Positions 1-8,270 of a stretch of DNA of 16,192 nucleotides are shown one piece after another; the first letter of the stretch is position 1, and each line of letters begins with the position of its first letter. Both the position numbers and the translations under genes were made by a program. The stretch is from assembly GCF_004359215.1 (NCBI RefSeq), contig NC_090611.1, positions 2,643,341 to 2,659,532 of the forward strand, written 5' to 3'. The DNA comes from Bremia lactucae (taxonomy: Eukaryota > Oomycota > Peronosporomycetes > Peronosporales > Peronosporaceae). The notes beneath the pieces are model-generated. The model did no database searches. It was not told the origin of the DNA and worked only from the letters and a program-made list of their open reading frames with translations.

Positions 1-279
1 TATCTCTATAGATATCATTTAATATGTATTGCGAGCGTATCTTTACAGATACCTCGCGTAACTGATGACGCTAGCCGTCATCATGGATGACGCTGGGCGT
101 CATCCCTCCTAATGTGAATGCACCCATGTGCATCACATCCACAAGGGTTGATCAAAAATGTGCACCACACCCGAGTGTTGGGTCTAATTACTATTATTTA
201 GTAATTGACCATCCCCTTAAGTACACCAAATTTACTGAATGGGGACTGTGTAACATTAGGGCAACTTTAGCCCGTTACA
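1..279 (+). repeat. 3' end of an LTR (left element, truncated by window edge)
   Basis: This stretch ends in CGTTACA at 273-279, the same terminal signature as the complete LTR at the right of the window, which ends CGTTACA at 15048. Like that LTR it consists of successive short hairpins, but with different stem sequences. Examples are GTATCT/AGATAC at 37-52 inside GCGAG/CTCGC, TGATGACG/CGTCATCA at 63-83, GGATGACG/CGTCATCC at 85-105, a bulged 11-bp stem at 112-138, a 12-bp bulged stem at 181-210, and TGTAAC/GTTACA with GGGC/GCCC at 249-279. The 5' part lies outside the window, so neither the target-site duplication nor the nature (solo LTR or full element) can be seen. Assignment as an LTR rests on analogy with the right copy. 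Confidence 0.55.
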
Positions 280-906
280 GATAGGTTACAGAAAATCGGT
301 CGATAGAAATGAAAAATATTGCGATTTGTATCGTCAGGATACTGATTTGGGAATTTAAACCAATCATAATATAGCATGTTGTAAGCTCCTAGTACTTTTG
401 TCTGTGGCCGTAGTAGTTATGTCTGTGGCCATAGCCGCGGCCATAATAAATGATGGGTGGCTGAGTAACGGTACACTTTTTTACACAAACTTGCACAAAA
501 CATATATTAGGTTACTATTCTTCGTAAGTAAAGCTACATATGATGATGGGCCCCAAAAACGCTGCAACGTAGTCGAATGTAGGGACTATCGCGACTACAA
601 TCGCTACTGACTGCTAGTTTACGGCGTATATCGAAAAGGTGGCATTTTCCATAGCAGTACAAGCATGTGAAGCGGACTACTACTAAAGGGAGGTTCCGAG
701 TTGAATCCCAATTCGAAGCCAACAAATAATCTTTATTTTTTCGACCAAACGCATCAGCAATTGCTGTTGACAAGCAAACGATTTCGAGGTAAATGAGCTC
801 GTACATCACGAATATTGGTAGCAATTGTCTTGTATGCTTCAATTGTCACCGAAGTGCATTTCTTATTTGGAGATCTCGTATGAGATACCCCTAGCTTCGG
901 TCGCTA
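280..906. other. Intergenic region, no gene seen
   Basis: No open frame here has both an ATG and protein-like composition. The region separates the left LTR end from the 3' end of the TIP41 gene. Visible details are a short direct repeat GTTACAG at 274-280 and 285-291, two copies of GTCTGTGGCC about 21 bp apart near 400-430, and a 7-bp inverted repeat GTAGTCG/CGACTAC at 569-598. It may contain old retroelement debris, but nothing identifies it. Confidence 0.5.
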
Positions 907-2088
907 CTAAAGCAACACTTTCTCGTTTATGGCCTCATGCACTGGTAGTAGATGCTGAAAAATATCAATGTTTGTGTAGTCCGCCATACTCTTTGACTGA
1001 CCCCTAGCAAATAGCGTGTCGAATTGCTCCTCTTTACGTTTGTACTCGCGCAACAAATAGTTAGTGCCGAAAAGGTGATGAATTCGCGTTTCGTGCAATC
1101 GCAAAACAACGTGATCCAGGCGCAACCAGTAACGCGAAAGCACAAAAAAACCCGACGGCATCACGCGCTGTTGCAGTAGTGTCATCAACGAAAACGAATC
1201 ATATTAATGTCCATAAATCTATCCATTTGCATAAACTCACCACTTTTACTGTCATAGCAGAAGCTCCGTGGTCGTGAAGCTCATCCTCATATAGTGTGAC
1301 TTCATCAAACCAGAGAATGGGTTCACGCTCTTTAAGCTTCTCAATATTAATGCGATCGTGAGTAACTTCCACAAGCACGTCTTCATCGTTCCTCAAGAAC
1401 ATGTAGGAAGGGTCTTTTGACTTGATCAAGTGCTGCAGTGAGCCTTTGTAGTCAGTTGTATAGGTCCAATCATATGAGATGTCGAGTTCCTTGACATTAT
1501 CCCTGCAAAAAAAATTGCATCAATATGAAGCAATAATACCCTGCGAGATAACGACGCACTTGATCGTGTTCTGCTTGGCGATGGACACCTTAAGCTGTTG
1601 CTTAGCCTCATTTCTCTTCCCCGCGTCACTCATGGGTGAAAAGTGTGCACCCTTAAGAGCCTCGACAGCCAGAAAATTATAGCATACGCCTGACGGCTCG
1701 TGAAACATCAGCAACTGATTCTTACCGAACACCATCTCGGGCGGTGTCAGCTTGGCCGCTTCGCCGAGTCTGCAACATACGATGTGATATGAAAAATCTT
1801 CTCGTCGGCTCTTCAAATTATTATGCAACGCACAACGCACTTGGCTAACGTGTCAATAGGCGTGATATGCGTCTTGTTCGACCCAATAATCCAGTCATGC
1901 AGCCGGATGCCCTTGTTCTCCACTGGGTTTGCCTGTGGTTCAATTTGGAACTCACGGCGGGAGTCTCCAAGGTACATAAGTTTAAAGGAATCAACATCAT
2001 TTCTTTGAATATCGGCTACGCTCTTGCATAGATTCTGCAGCAGCTCTGAAGCGCTATTCTTCAGCGTGTAGAACCCAATGGGTTCCAT
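907..2088 (-). CDS. TIP41: TIP41/TIPRL family protein, PP2A-type phosphatase regulator (4 exons)
   Basis: Model: complement of 907..1167, 1241..1502, 1560..1769 and 1841..2088, encoding 326 residues. All introns (73, 57 and 71 bp) are GT-AG and keep frame. TIP41 proteins bind the catalytic subunits of PP2A, PP4 and PP6 and act with the Tap42 branch of TOR signalling in the cytoplasm. Family signatures are visible in order: HDWIIGSNKT near residue 64, a PPEMVFG motif in exon 2, YDWTYTTDYKG near residue 163, FDEVTLYEDELHDHG in exon 3, and RVMPSGFFVLSRYWLR directly across the last splice. The ATG at 2088 was chosen because it has A at -3 and gives a normal family length; an in-frame ATG 24 codons upstream (2160) would give 350 residues. 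Introns 1 and 2 both use the donor AA|GTGCGT. The family assignment is firm; the exact start is less so. Confidence 0.93.
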
Positions 2089-2432
2089 TTTAATGCTCAC
2101 AGAGATGTAGGATGAGTAATGAGGTCGATATAGAAGCAATTTTGATAGAAGAGCACGCAAAATTTATTTAAATAAAGCCCAAAATTTTGACAGAAATGCT
2201 CTGCCTGTCTTCAACAATTGCCAACGTCAAACTATTTTAAAATTCAAGATAATGCATCCAGCAATGGTCTGTACAGACTCGGAGACGGTGTCACTACACT
2301 ACCACTCGCATAGCTCACGACACCATAGCGCTCTACAGCGTCGAATTAAGGAAATAGAAATGCACTTATAATCTTGATGAAAAAGCGACTAGGACGATTA
2401 GATTACACATTTTAAGTGCGATGGGTCTATTT
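2089..2432. promoter_or_regulatory. Upstream region of TIP41, 3' flank of the next gene
   Basis: About 340 bp lie between the TIP41 start and the stop of the next minus-strand gene. The region must hold the TIP41 promoter and 5' UTR, but no TATA box or oomycete initiator-like motif could be placed with confidence. Confidence 0.35.
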
Positions 2433-2935
2433 CTAACTTCTGCCGGCCAAATAACAAGCTACAATGTAGTAGCTGACATTACGACCGTATGCCTGTACTA
2501 AAGCACCAAGACCGCAGACTCCCTCTTTGTGCACAACCAATATTCGTTCAATGTGAGTATCAAGCTCTTGGAAAATATGCTCCAGCTCACAATTCTGTTG
2601 CTGTCCAGGTGTGCCTTGACCATCGTGCTTAACAAATGTACTTGTTGTTACTCGCCTTAGTTAAGTGTATATTTGACTAGGAGTTGAGGAAGAATGGCCC
2701 GCAGCAATAAATTTGGCTGAGGCAAAAATATGATTTTTTTGTGTAAAACAGCGAAATATGTTTGTGCTAGAGGTGCACTTTTGCAAATTGCAATCTGCTC
2801 CACTGGATGGAATTCGTGGAAATCCCGCAATAATGAATCGGTCTCCTGCTCATTCCTGAGTTGTTGTACGATGCGCTTAAGGGTGCGATTGCGGTCCAAA
2901 TGACTCCTTATAAAGATGTCTTTTCGCTTTAGCAT
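2433..2935 (-). CDS. Hypothetical protein, probable two-exon gene
   Basis: Tentative model: complement of 2433..2627 and 2678..2935, about 150 residues. The 5' segment begins at an ATG (2935), has a basic, helical start (MLKRKDIFIRSHLDRNR) and then an acidic DFHEFHPVEQ stretch. The 3' segment reads HDGQGTPGQQQ, then a helical stretch containing FQELDTHIERILVVHKEG, and ends AYGRNVSYYIVACYLAGRS before a stop at 2433. The two segments are in different frames and can be joined in frame by a 50-bp GT-AG intron (2628-2677) containing a CTTAACTAA branch-like site. The donor GTCAAA is poor compared with the other introns here, so a frameshift or another splice is possible. I do not recognise the family. 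It is divergent from the plus-strand gene beginning near 3136. Confidence 0.4.
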
Positions 2936-3135
2936 TGAATGGAATCAAGGACGACGCCAGGGCTGCTTTAGCACCATTCAAAGAACGGAACGATAAAATG
3001 CAGTCTTGTACTTTGAAATGAGAAGTCTGAAATGTGACGAGAAATAGTCTGGTCGTCAGCGATGAATTTTAATTAACTGGTACTAGATGACAGCACGGTG
3101 AGTAAAGCGCAATCTGTCTCTTCGATATCGCGCAG

Positions 3136-4076
3136 CTCGACTGGCTTTCGTCTACAAATATGACAATGCCAATCAAACTTACGCGGCAACAATTACTGAA
3201 GCGTGCAAAGTGATCCGTGCGAGAACACATGTTGCGTATGCCTTGTGGGAATATTAGCGCGTGAAAGTGGACAGTGTGCGCTTAAACTTGATCGACGGAA
3301 TGCATCAAATGATATCCGTGGCCAGCAAGAGTGCGTGGTCCAAAGCACAGCTACAAGCGAAAATCCACCAGCTTCACCTGCAAATAATTAAAGTCGGCTC
3401 CCTTCCAGCTCCAAAGACCGGGATTGCAACGAGCATCACAGTCCATGCTGAATTAATTTCGTTATGTCAAACCCGCCAGTTTTCCGAAGAGCTAGGAAAG
3501 CTGCTCAAGTCTTGTGTTATTGCCATTAGCCATGATGTTAAAGTAGCGTTGGAACAGTGCATGCTCGGTGCCAACAAAAAGATTCTGGCTTGGTCCTGGC
3601 TCGATATTCTCCATGTCAATTCGCAGAGTCTTTGCAAGCTGAATGCAACGCCAGCAATTGTGTGCCTTTGCTTTGCCACTTCAGCGTCGGCTAAAAGATT
3701 CAGCGTGCAAAAAATGCATGTTACACGAACAAATTTTCGTGACCGTGGATGAAAGGGGCATTCATTCTGTCACTGCCTAATTTTGTCAAACAATACATCG
3801 CAATGACACGTCCGAATTAAGAAGGTTAACATTGCCATCGCAAAGGTGAGGGGCTGGCCATTCCGAGACAACACGGTTTTGCTTAAAGAAGAGTTGTCAG
3901 CCAAACGTAGAGCTCCCTCATTTTTAATCCTTCTCAATAGCTTCGAGAAACTCGGTGAGTTACACATTTTTCGAGTTTTGGAAATGAAAATGATGCATAT
4001 TTAAACACGGCGACCTTATGATAAAGACACTTATGATTGTGACATTCTCATAGAAACGAAAGATTGGCGTCTTTGA
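3136..4076 (+). CDS. Hypothetical protein, multi-exon, model incomplete at the 5' end
   Basis: Coding signal runs through several segments in compatible frames: about 3136-3209 (TYAATITEACK), a 48-bp intron 3210-3257 in phase 0, then 3258 to about 3704 or 3719 (helical, LIDGMHQMISVASKSAWSK onwards), an uncertain intron ending at AG 3821, 3822-3954 (AKVRGWPFRDNTVLLKEEL), a 72-bp intron with a strong GTGAGT donor (3955-4026, phase 1), and a last exon 4027-4076 ending DWRL and a TGA. The last two exons are the best supported, because the splice restores frame and ends at a stop. No initiator ATG fits: an ATG at 3087 followed by a GTGAGT donor at 3098 does not match the phase of the acceptor at 3135. 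Family unknown; the 5' end may be decayed or mis-modelled. Confidence 0.45.
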
Positions 4077-4111
4077 TGATACTGCTGCGTAAATTTAAGT
4101 AACAAATCAAA

Positions 4112-4190
4112 TTAGGTTCTCCCATCCATCGACAGCTTCAGACAGACCGCTTTTAGGTTCCCCCATCCATCCACAGCTTTAGACAAGGCG
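4112..4190. repeat. Two-copy tandem repeat, 41-bp period
   Basis: Two imperfect copies of a 38-40 bp unit begin TTAGGTTC at 4112 and again 41 bp later. Both share CCATCCAT and ACAGCTT blocks. The repeat lies between the converging 3' ends of the plus-strand gene ending at 4076 and the minus-strand gene ending at 4251, so it probably falls in 3' UTR or terminator sequence. Confidence 0.75.
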
Positions 4191-4250
4191 AAAATATATC
4201 ACGATGTTATGTAATCCTTTTCTCCAATAAAGATCGTCCTGCCATTAAAT

Positions 4251-5261
4251 TTATTCTGTCATTGTAACGTCATCTGCAGTCTCTATACAGTTGCATACCG
4301 TCTTAAGTAAAGTCTCCAAATACCACTGCGATTTGACATCCTCCAAACACCTCTCTTCTTTTAAAGTAGCCTCGTCCTCGGGCTCTGTACAGTCGTCCCT
4401 CTTTGCTGACTGCTTAATGATTGTCTTAATTAAATCGATTATACGTTTTTTTTGCTCCTGTTCTTTTTCCAGCTCCAGTTCCTGAATCAATTTCGTGCGC
4501 AGCATTATTTCCTGCTGCTGACGGATTTTCGATGCTTTTAATTCAGCTAGCATTACTGGTCGGAGCACATCAACCCAAGCGCGCTTATTTTTCTTGCCCT
4601 TCATGAGCCTTCCTTCCGGCAAAACCATACCACGAGCTTCCGCTTCCTCGATTGTTTGCCTCAAGGTCAGCGATCTCAGCGGACGTCCTCTTGCCTTTCC
4701 AAAGAGTCCTACTAATTCCCTCTGCCGCACTTTAATGTCTGAACGCTGCTTCTTGTCCAGTTCGGGCAGCTTTGTGGCCCTCTCCCGGGCCATTTTCAAT
4801 ATCTCTTCACTACTCATCATATCGACAAAGGTCGAGACAGTAATAAATCGACGACCAAATACGTAACCATCGTCTACACAGCCTGTGAGCTGCTTCGTCG
4901 CCAGCTGAGCACGCCGAACGGCTTTTGGGTCTAAAATATCTGTAATCAATGGTCGATGTAATTCGTCAAGTGATGCCCATGTCGAGAGCAGCTCTATGAC
5001 TCGGCGCTGGGTTTGCAGCTCCTTTAAGTCGTCGCTTATTGGCTCAAAGCCTCGAGAGCGTAGAGAGAGCTGCAGCTCCTTGATATATTGCAGTGTCAAA
5101 TGCGCTTTGGAAACGTGGAGGCCTCTTGCCTCACATTCGAGCGCTAGCGTCTCAGTATTGCGTAAACCATGAGCACCGCAAAATTTAATCACGGGTGCAA
5201 GCAACGCGTCGTACTCGATGACTTCGGCGCCTGAGAAGGCAACGCGGCGCTCCTTGGGCAT
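4251..5261 (-). CDS. Hypothetical basic coiled-coil protein with an AT-hook-like motif
   Basis: Single uninterrupted frame of 336 residues from the ATG at 5261 to a TAA at 4251. The frame stays open upstream, but that extension would overlap the divergent gene on the other strand and lacks a good start, so the ATG at 5261 was preferred. The N-terminal 150 residues are mixed helical. Residues 186-197 (LFGKARGRPLRS) contain an RGRP core like an AT-hook, followed by a basic patch KGKKNKR at 221-227. Residues 236-285 form a long charged coiled coil rich in Q, E and K. The tail is acidic (EPEDEATLKEE). No family was recognised. The basic motifs would fit a nuclear or DNA-associated protein, but that is inference. 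It shares a 71-bp divergent promoter region with the OB-fold gene at 5333. Confidence 0.75.
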   Translation of the reverse strand: MPKERRVAFSGAEVIEYDALLAPVIKFCGAHGLRNTETLALECEARGLHVSKAHLTLQYIKELQLSLRSRGFEPISDDLKELQTQRRVIELLSTWASLDELHRPLITDILDPKAVRRAQLATKQLTGCVDDGYVFGRRFITVSTFVDMMSSEEILKMARERATKLPELDKKQRSDIKVRQRELVGLFGKARGRPLRSLTLRQTIEEAEARGMVLPEGRLMKGKKNKRAWVDVLRPVMLAELKASKIRQQQEIMLRTKLIQELELEKEQEQKKRIIDLIKTIIKQSAKRDDCTEPEDEATLKEERCLEDVKSQWYLETLLKTVCNCIETADDVTMTE

Positions 5262-5332
5262 GCTATGATCTGCCAAAATCAAATCTGATTGGACCTTGGC
5301 ATACTTAGTATGTTTTACGCACTTTGCAAACA
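5262..5332. promoter_or_regulatory. Compact bidirectional promoter region between two divergent genes
   Basis: Only 71 bp separate the two start codons. An ATTGG (reverse CCAAT) sits at 5288-5292. The spacing means 5' UTRs must be very short or overlapping and that transcription of the two genes is probably linked. No TATA box is seen. Confidence 0.5.
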
Positions 5333-7238
5333 ATGGCGTTATCAACGCAAGCGATACGACAGCTATATCATGGAATGGCCGAACACAATGTGGTCCGATT
5401 GCAAGTGCTGGGCATCTACCGCTGTACATTGTGTAGCTTAATGATGGGTATGATTGGGAGCACTAATGATTTTTACTGTCGTTTAGACATGGCAGATCCG
5501 GCGCTGAAGGAGCGGCTAGGAGAGCCATTTGCCAACGCGCACGACGTTTACGACGTGCTATTGAGTGATGAGTACCAAAAAATGAAGGCAGTACTAGCCC
5601 CGAATTTGTCGAAGCTTGTATGGAAGCGGGAGCTAACGTCACGCTCTTTTATTCAAGTGCGTCACTACAGAAGTCAATGTGTTATTGTGAAATGATGTGG
5701 TTATCTCATACATGTACTGTATAGGTGACAAGTTCTGAGATCTTTGCAGAGGGTGAGCAATACTCACATCGGGTGGTGCTGCTTAAAAATGTGGCCGTCA
5801 TTTCGTGGAACGACGAAAAAATTGTGCCGGGTGCACGTCGGCACAGGAGCGTTCAACTTAACTTTGTGTCGAAAGCTCACCCGCGAGAGGTGGCGTTGCT
5901 TCCTTTGGTGGGGGAGCGGCTATACTATATGCCGTTACGCTCGGATAGCTACACACTGGACTGGGCCTGTAGCTTTACAGGCGGTTTGCCCGAAGAGGAC
6001 TCGCCACTGAGTGAGCTGGAAAGCAATTGGCTGGAACAGCACAAATCCTCTCGATCTGTTGACGGCCAGCAGCTAATGACAACTTCGATTGCGTGGAACA
6101 GCGAGCCAGTTTACTGCTCGGATTTATTTACACCCGAATGCAATAAGCTCAACACCATCTTGAAAGTTCTCAGCCAAATAAAGAATAATACACAGCAGGA
6201 ATTAAAAAAAGTCTCGATGGCGCCTATGCTTGGGGTGATTCGTGTCAAGTCAATAGTCAAGAATGTGGGAGATTCAAACATTTTGAATCCATTTCCGTTT
6301 GTATTTAACGCAGTCGTTGGTAAGTACCGATATAAGTACCGCGATACTACAGCAGCTTCTAATAGCTTGTGTTCATGAAAGTCGATGCAACGGGCGTATT
6401 TGAAGTCATGTTTTTCGGCTCGATGTGTGCTAAATACTATCTGACATTGCATGAAGGTGATCTCATCTCCTTTCGAGGATATTCTGCGGCTAACCCACAA
6501 GAACTTCAATGGACGAAAACTACAAGTCCTCTGGTGTGGTATCCGCACGACTCTTCAGGGGGCGCATACCATGTTCCGAGTTCGTACCTTTGTATTACAA
6601 ATAAAGCTTCGTAGTCTAATGTTGACGCTGTTGGTATCATGGCAGAAAAATACTGGAAATTCCTGGAAATGACAAAAGTAGCTCCCCGCCTGCTAGATTA
6701 TACTGCGTTAGCCTCTCAACAAGCAACTACGTGGCACTTGCACCATCTGCGCCCCTCTTGGCTCGAATGCAATTTTGTAACGACCTTAAACACTAAATAT
6801 CTGGACAAGAAGGCAAACGGCCACCTTGATTCCATGTATTTTGACTTCGTTGGCGTCGTTTTGGTTGTCGGAAGAATTTGTCGTAAGAAAAAGCGCAAAT
6901 GGGGGGGAGATTCGTCTGAAGTGACTGAATTTCGCATGATAAAGGTGATCGACAACAGCTCATTAAATGAGCTTGTAATACGTCTCAGTGAGTGCGCCCA
7001 GCCGGCCGTATTTCGAGCTCTAGAGCCCGGGAACACATTGATGGTCACAAAACTTCAGTGGACTCATCTGCCAGACGTTGACGCTATGCAATATGCCAAG
7101 ACCAGCGACTTTTCTGTTCTGCGAATTGATGAAGCGGTGCTACCATTTTATTCACTCGATGAGTGCAATTCAAATGTCTCTTTTGCAAGAAAAATGAGGA
7201 AAAGCGCGGTTCTCGTCTCGCGCAAAACAAGGGCATAG
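5333..7238 (+). CDS. RPA1/RADX-like multi-OB-fold single-stranded DNA-binding protein (5 exons)
   Basis: Model: join of 5333..5423, 5487..5656, 5725..6319, 6382..6579 and 6646..7238, encoding 548 residues. Introns of 63, 68, 62 and 66 bp are GT-AG and keep frame. The 63-bp intron has no stop and is a multiple of three, so an unspliced reading also stays open; its CTAAT branch-like site and TTTAG acceptor favour splicing. The N-terminal part (VYDVLLSDEYQKMKAVLAPNL, then an ISWNDEK strand and PLVGERLYYMPL) resembles the first OB fold and linker of RADX. A second OB fold spans roughly 230-340 (VDATGVFEVMFFG, LHEGDLISFRGY). A third in exon 5 reads FDFVGVVLVVGRI, an RKKKRK basic patch, then FRALEPGNTLMVTKLQW. 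RADX binds ssDNA at stalled forks in animals; the function here is inferred. The last intron donor (GTTCGT at 6580) is the least certain splice. It may simply be an RPA1-derived paralogue. Confidence 0.65.
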
Positions 7239-7607
7239 ATCAAGATTACCACAGATTTAAAGACCTGTAGTTTTTAGAATATTGAACCGATGGATGTTGA
7301 AGAGCTAAAATAACCGGGAGGAATCGTGAAATGTGGACAAAAATATATAATTTATTTTGGTGCTTTTTACTGCAGCATTCGTGCATTTTTGTTGTTAATT
7401 ATTCGGAGGCCCGCAGGCCCAGTTTACGGCTAATTGGCTAACTGCCTACAGAAAGCAACGAAAAAAAGTCATTGACACTATGCTTCTCCTTGACAGCAGA
7501 AGTAAATACATAAGTCAATTGCCAACAGGGTAGAGAAAATAATACTTTTGGCGATAAAATTTGAAGCATGTCACTCTGTAAAGCCAGATTGATAATATAC
7601 GGCGACT
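7239..7607. other. Intergenic region between converging genes
   Basis: This AT-rich stretch of about 370 bp lies between the stop of the OB-fold gene and the stop of the methyltransferase gene. It must contain both 3' UTRs and termination signals. No gene or repeat was seen. Confidence 0.5.
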
Positions 7608-8270
7608 CTATTTGCATTTTTTTCTAATCCGATAAAGACTAATTCTGCCTTGCTGGTCGATATGTTCACTATGCAGCATCTCAGCACTGAATGCCAGGAA
7701 GTCTACCATGGCTTCGTCTTCTCCTCGAGATTCATGGGCTAAATAAGTGACCGTCGTTCTGTCGCTAAATCTATGAATACTACGCGCTAAATTCCTCCAA
7801 CTGTCCTGGCCGTAAATGGGATTAATGCAATCCGATACAAGAATATAGTTGTACTTGCTGCGAGGAAGCGACTGATCCGAGCCCCAATTGAATTCGGCAA
7901 CTTGAAGGCGGGCCTGTTCGTCCTCTGATACTGCGTTGACCTCGACATTGCGTTGCAGCAGTCCGAGCACCATCTGCTGATCCGTAAGTAATACGTCAGC
8001 ACCTAGTGAGGCTGCCAAAATCCCAACAAGACCACAACCACTGCCCAGCTCTAACACTGACTGCCCGGCACTGACGTCAAAGGTGGCATTCGGCTTGGAT
8101 GCGTAGAGAGCTAGGCGTTGAGCCAAGAAGCGGCTAGCCTCCCAAACCCGTGACGCTGTCCAGGCATCGTCGAAGATTGGTGCAAGCTCCGCGCTTTGTA
8201 ATGTCTCGGTTAACATGAAAGAGCGGCCGCCACCGATTTTAAAGCGAGCCTTGCTACAACCTTTAGACAT
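7608..8270 (-). CDS. METTL21-type protein lysine methyltransferase (Methyltransf_16)
   Basis: Single exon of 220 residues starting at the ATG at 8270. It is a seven-beta-strand, SAM-dependent methyltransferase of the METTL21/VCPKMT/FAM86 group, which methylates lysines on chaperones, translation factors or AAA ATPases. Visible motifs are the pre-motif region SRVWEASRFLAQRL (residues 40-53), motif I VLELGSGCGLVGI (72-84) for SAM binding, the acidic loop LLTDQQ with D97, NWG at 128-130, the post-motif II strand ILVSDCINP (143-151), and the late LAHESRG (177-183) in the position where relatives have a YExR-like segment. The usual D-x-x-Y catalytic-site signature reads DCIN here, with a tyrosine three residues later. 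The length is normal for the family. The substrate cannot be told. Confidence 0.88.
   Translation of the reverse strand: MSKGCSKARFKIGGGRSFMLTETLQSAELAPIFDDAWTASRVWEASRFLAQRLALYASKPNATFDVSAGQSVLELGSGCGLVGILAASLGADVLLTDQQMVLGLLQRNVEVNAVSEDEQARLQVAEFNWGSDQSLPRSKYNYILVSDCINPIYGQDSWRNLARSIHRFSDRTTVTYLAHESRGEDEAMVDFLAFSAEMLHSEHIDQQGRISLYRIRKKCK

Noticed and set aside
690..722. tRNA T-arm-like string (GAGTTGAATCCCAATTCG)
   Set aside because: Only a weak stem-loop; no acceptor, D or anticodon arms can be placed around it on either strand.
534..842. 102-codon minus-strand frame
   Set aside because: It begins at a TTG, not ATG, has no protein-like domain pattern and lies in non-coding flank.
5262..5429. 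56-codon N-terminal extension of the 4251-5261 gene
   Set aside because: It would overlap the divergent OB-fold gene's first exon and begins at a codon with no supporting context; the ATG at 5261 is simpler.
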